Assembly (NCBI GenBank): GCA_937950605.1
Contig: CALFDA010000031.1
Coordinates: 1 to 12,905 of the forward strand
Length of the DNA stretch: 12,905 bases
Source of the DNA: an uncultured PS1 clade bacterium
Lineage (GTDB): Bacteria > Pseudomonadota > Gammaproteobacteria > PS1 > Pseudothioglobaceae
Direction: 5' to 3'
Shown here piece by piece: positions 7,315 to 12,905 of the stretch (its first letter is position 1; every line of letters starts with the position of its first letter). Below the pieces are notes generated by a model. It worked only from the letters and a program-made list of their open reading frames with translations, searched no databases and was not told the DNA's origin. Position numbers and translations under genes: made by a program.

Positions 7315-9240
7315 ATGTTGAAAAATTTATTATTTTGGTTGGTTCTAGGTATTGCCTTAGCCTCACTTTTTAATCAGTTTGAAATGGGCGAAGATAAAAA
7401 TCAAATTACTTATTCGCAATTTATCCAAAGCGTCAAGCAGGGCGATGTCTCTAGTGTTACTATTTCGGGTAATAATATTACGGGCGTGGGTGCAGGCGGC
7501 GAGCACTTTAGCACTTACGGTGCTAGAGATTTAGGGCTAATGGGCGACCTATTAGATAATGGCGTGGAAATCACTGCCAAACCACCCGAAAAAGAAGGAT
7601 TTTTTAAACAACTTATTATTGCTTTGGCACCAATTTTATTATTGATTGGCGTTATTCTTTATACAATGAGGGGTGCTAGTGGAGCAATGGGCGGAAAAAA
7701 CCCGATGAGCTTTGGTAAATCTAAAGCCAAACTGATTGGCAAAGATAAAACCAAGGTTACTTTTAAAGATGTTGCTGGAGTAGAAGAGGCTAAGGAAGAT
7801 GTTGCAGAATTGGTTGACTTTTTATCTGCTCCAGCCAAATTCACCAAAGTTGGTGGAAAAATTCCTAAAGGTGTATTACTAGTGGGTCCGCCAGGCACAG
7901 GCAAAACTTTGCTAGCACAAGCGATTGCAGGAGAGGCACAAGTGCCATTTTTCTTTATTTCGGGCTCTGATTTTGTGGAAATGTTTGTTGGTGTAGGGGC
8001 TTCTCGCGTGCGCGATATGTTTGAGCAAGCCAAGAAGCACGCACCATGCATTATTTTTATTGATGAGATTGATGCAGTTGGACGTCAGCGTGGTGCTGGT
8101 ATGGGTGGTGGTCATGATGAGCGTGAGCAAACACTGAATCAAATGTTGGTTGAAATGGACGGCTTTGAGGGCTTTGAAGGCATTATTGTGATTGCAGCTA
8201 CCAACCGTCCAGATGTGTTGGATCCAGCACTTTTACGTCCAGGTAGATTTGATCGTCAAGTAGTGGTTGGTTTGCCAGATATTAACGGTCGTGATGCAAT
8301 TTTAAGGGTACACATGCGCAAATTGCCGATTGCTAAAAATGTTAGATCTAGGGACATTGCTAAAGGCACACCAGGGTTTTCGGGTGCAGATTTAGCAAAT
8401 CTTTGTAACGAATCGGCACTTATTGCTGCGGGTAATAATAAAAAATTAGTTGGTATGCAAGAGTTTGAAAAAGCCAAAGATAAAATTATGATGGGTGCTG
8501 AGCGTAAGAAGATGGTCATGGATGATGCCGAAAAAAAAATGACTGCCTATCATGAAGCAGGACATGCGATTGTTGGTCGTTTAATGCCTGAGCACGACCC
8601 TGTTTATAAGGTGAGCATTATTCCAAGAGGTCGCGCGCTAGGTGTAACCATGTTCTTGCCCGAAAAAGATAGTTATAGTGTTTCTAAACGCAAATTAAAT
8701 TCTCAAATAGCCTCTTTATTCGGTGGTCGTATTGCTGAAAATTTAATTTATGGTGATGATGCTATTACCACTGGCGCAAGTAATGATATTGAACGCGCCA
8801 CTGAGATTGCACATAAGATGGTTAAGCAATGGGGTATGTCAGATACCTTAGGTCCTTTGGCTTATGGTGAAGATGACGGTGAAGTATTTTTAGGCAAACA
8901 AGTTACCAAACACAAGCATATTTCAGAAGAAACTTTTAAAAAGATTGATGATGAAATTCGCCAAATTATTGATGTTAATTACGTTGTTGCGGAAAAAATC
9001 CTACAAGATAATACTGATGTTTTACATGCCATGGCGGAGGCATTAATAGAATTTGAAACCATTGATAAAGAACAAATTGATGATTTAATGAACAGAAAAC
9101 CAATGCGTGAAGCGGCGGTGATTGTCGATTCTGATGTTGCCTCTACCGAATTAGGTAGAGATGGTGTTGATGTTTCAAAGGAAGAAAATGCTGATACTAA
9201 GAATAAACCATTAAGCAGTGGCAATGAGCAAATAGCCTAA
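7315..9240 (+). CDS. ftsH: ATP-dependent zinc metalloprotease FtsH
   Basis: This membrane-anchored AAA+ protease degrades misfolded membrane proteins and regulators; in E. coli, LpxC and sigma-32 are targets. Its 641 residues match E. coli (644). Membrane helices lie at about 3-20 and 98-118, flanking a periplasmic domain. The ATPase has Walker A GPPGTGKT (191-198), pore motif MFVG (223-226), Walker B IIFIDEID (246-253) and the arginine-finger segment RPGRFDR (308-314). The zinc site is HEAGH (413-417) with D491 in GASNDIERAT as third ligand. The C-terminal tail is acidic and variable. The ATG at 7315 gives the standard N-terminus, but no Shine-Dalgarno sequence precedes it. It leads ftsH-folP-glmM, an order shared with E. 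coli, without the rlmE gene that E. coli has upstream. Confidence 0.98.
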   Translation: MLKNLLFWLVLGIALASLFNQFEMGEDKNQITYSQFIQSVKQGDVSSVTISGNNITGVGAGGEHFSTYGARDLGLMGDLLDNGVEITAKPPEKEGFFKQLIIALAPILLLIGVILYTMRGASGAMGGKNPMSFGKSKAKLIGKDKTKVTFKDVAGVEEAKEDVAELVDFLSAPAKFTKVGGKIPKGVLLVGPPGTGKTLLAQAIAGEAQVPFFFISGSDFVEMFVGVGASRVRDMFEQAKKHAPCIIFIDEIDAVGRQRGAGMGGGHDEREQTLNQMLVEMDGFEGFEGIIVIAATNRPDVLDPALLRPGRFDRQVVVGLPDINGRDAILRVHMRKLPIAKNVRSRDIAKGTPGFSGADLANLCNESALIAAGNNKKLVGMQEFEKAKDKIMMGAERKKMVMDDAEKKMTAYHEAGHAIVGRLMPEHDPVYKVSIIPRGRALGVTMFLPEKDSYSVSKRKLNSQIASLFGGRIAENLIYGDDAITTGASNDIERATEIAHKMVKQWGMSDTLGPLAYGEDDGEVFLGKQVTKHKHISEETFKKIDDEIRQIIDVNYVVAEKILQDNTDVLHAMAEALIEFETIDKEQIDDLMNRKPMREAAVIVDSDVASTELGRDGVDVSKEENADTKNKPLSSGNEQIA

Positions 9241-9248
9241 CACCGTTT

Positions 9249-10037
9249 ATGAGTGCAAAAATTATGGGGGTGCTTAATGTAACACCCGACTCATTTTTTG
9301 ATGGTGGTCAGAGTTTTGCTATCGCTGATGCTCTTCAAAATGCGCAACATATAATTAACCAAGGTGCTGATATTATTGATGTTGGTGGCGAATCCACACG
9401 TCCAAATGCTATGTCAGTTGCTTCAGAAGAGGAACTTAAGCGCGTTATCCCTGTCGTCAAAGCACTTGCTCAGGCAACCAATACACCCATTTCTATTGAT
9501 ACCTCAAAACCCAAGGTAATGATACAAGCGGTCAAAGCAGGTGCTAGTATTATTAATGATGTTTATGCCTTGCGTGCTGATGGCGCACTAGAAGTGGTCA
9601 GCGATTTGGAGGTCGACATTTGCTTGATGCATATGCAAGGCGTACCAAAAAATATGCAAGTTAATCCTGTATATGATGATGTTATAGAAGATATTAAGCG
9701 TTTTTTTGCGAATAGAATCGAATCTTGTATTACGCAAGGAATTAACGAAAATAGGTTGATTTTGGACCCTGGTTTTGGCTTTGGCAAAACACTAACACAT
9801 AATATTGAAATTTTACAAAGATTTAATGAGTTCAAAAGTTTTGGTCTGCGCTTGTTAGCGGGTTTATCACGCAAATCAATGATTGGTGAGATACTTAATA
9901 AAACGTTAGATAAACGCCTAATAGGTAGCGTGATTGGTGCCATCATAGCAATTAATCATGGCGCGGATATTGTGCGTGTACATGATGTTGCGCAAACCCG
10001 AGATGCAATCACAATGTGGAGCAGGATATATGGCTGA
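9249..10037 (+). CDS. folP: dihydropteroate synthase
   Basis: The enzyme condenses 6-hydroxymethyl-dihydropterin diphosphate with p-aminobenzoate to make dihydropteroate in folate synthesis; it is the sulfonamide target. At 262 residues it is about 20 shorter than E. coli FolP, because it starts almost directly at MGVLNVTPDSF and lacks the leading segment. Conserved loops follow: DVGGESTRP (44-52), SIDTSKPKV (82-90), IND (102-104), LMHMQG (126-131), DPGFGFGK (173-180), LSRKSMIG (206-213) and RVHD (243-246). No earlier in-frame start exists, since a TGA lies 22 bases upstream, so the short N-terminus is real. It begins eight bases after ftsH, has no clear ribosome binding site and probably depends on coupling. 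Its end overlaps glmM. Confidence 0.97.
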   Translation: MSAKIMGVLNVTPDSFFDGGQSFAIADALQNAQHIINQGADIIDVGGESTRPNAMSVASEEELKRVIPVVKALAQATNTPISIDTSKPKVMIQAVKAGASIINDVYALRADGALEVVSDLEVDICLMHMQGVPKNMQVNPVYDDVIEDIKRFFANRIESCITQGINENRLILDPGFGFGKTLTHNIEILQRFNEFKSFGLRLLAGLSRKSMIGEILNKTLDKRLIGSVIGAIIAINHGADIVRVHDVAQTRDAITMWSRIYG

Positions 10038-11370
10038 TTATTTTGGCACAGATGGTATACGAGGTAAAGTTGGCATTGTGCCAATAACAGCAGATTTCTT
10101 TTTGAAATTAGGTTGGGCAGCTGGTTTAGTTTTAGCACAAAGCAATAAAAATGCTAGTGTTATTATTGGTAAAGATACACGTGTTTCGGGTTATTTGCTT
10201 GAATCTGCACTTGAGGCAGGATTTTTATCTGCTGGTGTAGATGTTGGTCTATTAGGTCCAATGCCAACCCCTGCAATTGCCTATCTAACGCAAACCTATG
10301 GTGTTAGCGCGGGCGTGGTTATCAGTGCATCACATAATCATTTTCAAGATAATGGGGTTAAGTTTTTCTCTAATAAGGGCATGAAACTTAGCAATCAAGA
10401 GCAAAAATCCATTGAAAAACGTTTGCAAGAGCCGATGATAAGCGTAAGCAGTGAAAAAATTGGTAAAGCAACTCGCTATGGGCAATCTTTGAGTTGCTAT
10501 ATTGATTTTTGTAAAAATACTTTTGATAAAGTGCTGGATTTATCTGACCTTAATATTGTCATCGATTGTGCAAATGGTGCTACTTACCATATTGCAAAAA
10601 CTGTATTTGCCGATTTAGGTGCTAGGGTAACGCTAATTCATAATCAGCCTAATGGCTTTAATATTAATCTTGATTGTGGTGCTACCGATACTCATAGTCT
10701 ACAACAAGCGGTACTTAGGCATAAAGCGGATTTAGGAATTGCCTTCGATGGCGACGGTGACCGCTTAATGATGGTAGATGCCAAAGGCGAGTTAATTGAT
10801 GGTGATGAATTGGTATTTATAATTGCTAAAGCATGGAAAGTGCAAAACAGACTTAAAAATAATGTTGTAGTTGGCACTCAAATGACCAATTTTGGCATTC
10901 GTCATGGCTATAAAGCCCTAAATATTGATTTTATACAAGCCAATGTGGGCGATAGGTTTGTAATGGCACAAATGCAAAAACATAACGCGATTTTAGGGGG
11001 CGAAGGTTCAGGGCATATTGTCTGTCTTAATCACAGCACTTCAGGAGACGGCATTATCTCTGCCCTACAGGTGCTAGAAGTGTTAGTTAAAAGTGGCAAA
11101 ACTTTACATGAACTAAAATCACAAGTGCAAAAATACCCACAAGTGCTTATCAATGTCAAAACCGAAAAAAATATTGATTTGTTACAACACAAAGCTCTGC
11201 AAAAAGCACAACTTGAGGTAGAAAAATCTCTAGGCAAAACAGGTAGAGTGCTGATTCGCACATCAGGCACCGAACCGCTGATTCGTGTTATGGTTGAAGG
11301 TAGAGATTTAGACTTAGTGCGTTCAAGCGCAAAACTACTCGTTGCCATACTTACACAGACCAGCTATTAA
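10030..11370 (+). CDS. glmM: phosphoglucosamine mutase
   Basis: GlmM converts glucosamine-6-phosphate to glucosamine-1-phosphate on the way to UDP-GlcNAc for peptidoglycan and lipid A. The start at 10030 gives 446 residues (445 in E. coli) beginning MADYFGTDGIRGKVG. A longer in-frame start at 9958 would lie wholly inside folP and add 24 unrelated residues. The start overlaps the folP stop by eight bases, with AGGA three bases upstream. Key elements are the phosphoserine S101 in SASHN, the Mg-binding DGDGDR (240-245), the sugar loop GEGSGH, and the phosphate-binding RTSGTEPLIRVMVEG near the C-terminus. One oddity is that the residue after SASHN is His104, where the phosphohexomutase signature normally has Pro. 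Confidence 0.97.
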   Translation: MADYFGTDGIRGKVGIVPITADFFLKLGWAAGLVLAQSNKNASVIIGKDTRVSGYLLESALEAGFLSAGVDVGLLGPMPTPAIAYLTQTYGVSAGVVISASHNHFQDNGVKFFSNKGMKLSNQEQKSIEKRLQEPMISVSSEKIGKATRYGQSLSCYIDFCKNTFDKVLDLSDLNIVIDCANGATYHIAKTVFADLGARVTLIHNQPNGFNINLDCGATDTHSLQQAVLRHKADLGIAFDGDGDRLMMVDAKGELIDGDELVFIIAKAWKVQNRLKNNVVVGTQMTNFGIRHGYKALNIDFIQANVGDRFVMAQMQKHNAILGGEGSGHIVCLNHSTSGDGIISALQVLEVLVKSGKTLHELKSQVQKYPQVLINVKTEKNIDLLQHKALQKAQLEVEKSLGKTGRVLIRTSGTEPLIRVMVEGRDLDLVRSSAKLLVAILTQTSY

Positions 11371-11510
11371 TCATCTTTTCTAAAGTTAAATTCTTTTCCA
11401 GTTAATTTCCAACCACCAACATTTTTGCCATTTTGGGTGCATCGCTCTACTCTTTTTTATTGATGTAATTTTTTACTATTAACCCAACAAAAAATATCGC
11501 TCTTACCGCT
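11367..11510 (-). pseudogene. degraded C-terminal coding fragment, unknown family
   Basis: On the - strand one frame reads SGKSDIFCWVNSKKLHQ, then a TAA (11457-11459), then KRVERCTQNGKNVGGWK and LTGKEFNFRKDD, ending in a TAA that overlaps the glmM stop (11367-11369). The composition is protein-like on both sides of the internal stop, there is no usable start codon, and a TAG bounds it upstream (11511-11513). This fits the 3' end of a gene whose upstream part has been lost. I do not recognise the family. Sequencing error at the internal stop is possible, but the missing 5' part argues for real decay. Confidence 0.4.
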
Positions 11511-11551
11511 CTATTATAAGGCTTTTTACAGTATAGCCATATTAAGAAACT

Positions 11552-11790
11552 ATGCAAAAACAGACCTTAGAACTAGCACTAAAGAAACCAGAACACAACT
11601 GTGTAAATGCTATCCACCTATACAAAAACAATCAATCTAAAGCATCTATTGCCGAAATCTAAGATTTAGAATAATGACTGTAATTAATTGGATTAACAAA
11701 TACTTAGCAACAGGCAATATCAGCACAGACAATGAAGGGGGTAAATATCATGGATATATAAACCTGCTTTATTGGCTTCGAGATACTTAA
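11552..11790 (+). pseudogene. helix-turn-helix transposase N-terminal remnant, frameshifted
   Basis: Two short ORFs, 11552-11662 (36 codons) and 11674-11790 (38 codons), join through a -1 shift near 11659 into one plausible helix-turn-helix. The join reads IHLYKNNQSKASIAEI, then LRFRIMTVINWINKYLATGN. The pattern SxxxIAxxL...TVxxWIxKYxxTG followed by a Gly-Gly resembles the N-terminal domain of IS630-type transposases. The catalytic DDE domain is absent; a TAA ends the second part, and stops crowd the following bases. A tiny palindrome, TCTAA-GAT-TTAGA, lies at the junction, but no slippery run is seen, so decay is likelier than programmed frameshifting. The IS630 assignment is by pattern only; another Tnp or regulator HTH is possible. 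Confidence 0.45.
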
Positions 11791-11877
11791 CTTTTGACTT
11801 TTAGCAAATGGGTGTAAGTCAATGTAATACCTACAAAAACCATACAGTTCTAAAGTAAAAAAATTCTATAAAAAACT

Positions 11878-11882
11878 AGGAG
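11878..11882 (+). promoter_or_regulatory. strong ribosome binding site before a 34-codon ORF
   Basis: AGGAG lies six bases before the ATG at 11889. It is one of the best Shine-Dalgarno matches in the window. Confidence 0.5.
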
Positions 11883-11888
11883 TTCTAC

Positions 11889-11993
11889 ATGAATAAATCA
11901 CAATCTCGAAAGCACTTTGTGCCAAGAAAATCGAATAACATCTCAGGTGAACTCCACTGTTCGAATGACACAAAACACTATGTGAACACCTAA
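11889..11993 (+). CDS. small ORF of unknown function, possibly a truncated gene start
   Basis: A 34-codon ORF begins MNKSQSRKHFVPRKSNN and ends CSNDTKHYVNT. Its start has an excellent AGGAG site, unlike most genes here. The N-terminal half is basic, and there is no signal peptide or membrane segment. Its TAA falls inside the imperfect inverted repeat before the nuclease gene, so it may be the 5' stub of a gene cut off when that segment arrived. I do not recognise a family. A genuine small protein cannot be excluded. Confidence 0.3.
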   Translation: MNKSQSRKHFVPRKSNNISGELHCSNDTKHYVNT

Positions 11994-12032
11994 AATCAGT
12001 TGCGCGTTTTTGCGTCCGCTGGGTTTTTGTTA
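11983..12032. repeat. GC-rich imperfect inverted repeat, loosely attC-like
   Basis: Read on the - strand this starts TAAC at the nuclease stop codon. It runs through AGCGGACGC, AAAAA and CGCG to AACTGATTTTAGGTGTT. AACA/TGTT, AAA/TTT, CAG/CTG and CGC/GCG segments pair with bulges around a small loop. Its position directly after a stop codon, the AAC...GTT ends and the bulged stem recall integron attC sites, but the GTTRRRY box is not matched and the length (50 bases) is short. It may instead be a weak terminator for the nuclease gene. Confidence 0.3.
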
Positions 12033-12905
12033 TGTGTTTTTGTTGATTTTGACACTATCAAAACTCCAGTTGTTAATGGCAAATTCTACAATTTTTGTAC
12101 GTCGCTCATCAATAGATTCACTTTTCCATACAGGTTTCTCATATTCATATTTTACAAATTTTACAATTTCAGCTTGTTGATTTAACGCAGGATTGCTTTT
12201 GTAAGTTGATAGTTTTTCATTAAACGGTTTGTTTCCAATTGAAGCATTATGTGCTCCAGAAATAAGCATTAAATTGCCGATACAGTTTAATTTTTCATCA
12301 ATAAAATCATCAGAATATTGATTATTATTATCAACCTCATATCCAGTTTCTATCGGCTCTCCATTGTCAGGGTTCCGCGGAGAAATATGTTCTATTTGTG
12401 CTTTTTCAATTGAGAGTTTTCCTATGCTATACCCTTTATTTTGAATTGAGTTCTCATACTGCCAGAGAATATACTTTAAAACATTATTGCCATACATGGA
12501 ACCATTCAGATGATTTTTGGTGTTGGTATCACCCCAATATTCATTCAGTTCGTTTTTAATTTTTTCATGTAAATCCGCCAAATCACCACTAAATGATAAT
12601 AAAATTGGATTTAATCTGTTTCGAATATTTGCTCTACTATTTATTAGCTTTGCCCTAAATGCTATTATTTCTAATAAATTGAATAGAGTTTTTAACTTAG
12701 CCTCATCATCTGAAAAATGCTTATATCCTTTAATTATAAAGGGATATATAAAAACTGGAATTTTCAAATCATCATCATTAAGCCTTTGAGCAAATGGATC
12801 GTTTGATTTTTCAAATTCCCTAATGTTGGAAAAAGTAGTGTGTAATTCCTTGACATAAGATTTTATCCACTCAACTTTATTATCTGATTTTTTAAATTCA
12901 TCTTT
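12030..12905 (-). CDS. GmrSD/DUF1524-type nuclease, C-terminal part (partial)
   Basis: The frame is open to the right edge, so 291 residues of the C-terminal part are visible and the true start lies outside. A TTG at 12765-12767 is internal, not the start. The DUF1524 (HNH-like) nuclease signature is clear: QIEHISPRNPDNG around H173 of the visible part, then NCIGNLMLISGAHN and SIGNKPFNEKLSTYKS. These carry the His and Asn residues of the family. In complete proteins this domain follows a DUF262 ParB-like NTPase domain, as in GmrSD type IV restriction enzymes, BrxU and SspE, which act against phage DNA. Whether DUF262 is present here cannot be seen. The gene ends at the inverted repeat described above, and its neighbours are broken fragments, fitting a horizontally acquired defence locus. 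Confidence 0.85.
   Translation of the reverse strand, partial: KDEFKKSDNKVEWIKSYVKELHTTFSNIREFEKSNDPFAQRLNDDDLKIPVFIYPFIIKGYKHFSDDEAKLKTLFNLLEIIAFRAKLINSRANIRNRLNPILLSFSGDLADLHEKIKNELNEYWGDTNTKNHLNGSMYGNNVLKYILWQYENSIQNKGYSIGKLSIEKAQIEHISPRNPDNGEPIETGYEVDNNNQYSDDFIDEKLNCIGNLMLISGAHNASIGNKPFNEKLSTYKSNPALNQQAEIVKFVKYEYEKPVWKSESIDERRTKIVEFAINNWSFDSVKINKNT

Larger units (their letters stand above)
11371..12029. other. gene-poor accessory junction with coding remnants
   Basis: Between glmM and the nuclease gene no intact gene longer than 40 codons exists. The stretch holds the - strand fragment described above, a frameshifted transposase-like fragment (11552-11790), and a 34-codon ORF (11889-11993). 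It also has a seven-base inverted repeat TTGACTT/AAGTCAA (11794-11822) and a GC-rich imperfect inverted repeat at its right end. No terminator for glmM was found. Confidence 0.6.

Noticed and set aside
7659..8142. Long - strand ORFs inside ftsH
   Set aside because: They are antisense shadows of a strongly conserved gene and resemble no protein family.
9958..10029. Longer N-terminus for GlmM
   Set aside because: These 24 codons lie entirely inside folP and do not match GlmM; the ATG at 10030 gives the family-standard start.
12517..12789. 90-codon + strand ORF opposite the nuclease gene
   Set aside because: It is a shadow of the DUF1524 reading frame, which carries clear family motifs on the other strand.
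1..12905. tRNA, rRNA, riboswitch or CRISPR features
   Set aside because: I looked for T-loop words, regularly spaced repeats and glycine-riboswitch-like sequence near glyA and saw none; a covariance search would be needed to exclude them fully.

Overview
The window reads as a stretch of low-GC gammaproteobacterial chromosome. Housekeeping genes run from the left edge to about 11370, and a degraded accessory segment follows to the right edge. The AT-rich composition, the conserved ftsH-folP-glmM order and close matches to gammaproteobacterial RluC, YcfH-type TatD, LptD and UbiA motifs would fit a SUP05-like sulfur oxidiser or a related thiotrophic invertebrate symbiont. That placement is inferred from motif recall, not from a search.

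Left part (1-4500). rpsT (ribosomal protein S20, + strand) converges on glyA (serine hydroxymethyltransferase, - strand). Further right, also on the - strand, lies a tight cluster read in the order tatD, rluC, ubiA: a metal-dependent nuclease family protein, a 23S rRNA pseudouridine synthase and 4-hydroxybenzoate polyprenyltransferase. rluC and ubiA overlap by four bases, and tatD and rluC are nine bases apart. A possible 49-codon ORF sits four bases upstream of tatD and contains the tatD Shine-Dalgarno sequence.

Middle (4500-11370). A structured intergenic region of about 420 bases, rich in inverted repeats, separates the tatD cluster from lptD (outer-membrane LPS translocon, + strand). ftsH (membrane AAA+ protease), folP (dihydropteroate synthase) and glmM (phosphoglucosamine mutase) follow on the + strand as a compact operon. 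FtsH, LptD and GlmM all bear on the cell envelope: FtsH controls LPS synthesis in enterics, LptD exports LPS, and GlmM feeds UDP-GlcNAc to peptidoglycan and lipid A.

Right part (11370-12905). Immediately after glmM the sequence breaks into remnants. These are a - strand C-terminal coding fragment with an internal stop, a + strand helix-turn-helix transposase-like fragment split by a -1 frameshift, and a 34-codon ORF with a strong ribosome binding site. A GC-rich imperfect inverted repeat (loosely attC-like) then precedes the C-terminal part of a GmrSD/DUF1524-type nuclease, which enters from the right edge on the - strand. This looks like the start of a mobile or defence-related variable region. 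No complete new system is visible; the nuclease's N-terminal half and any partners lie outside the window.
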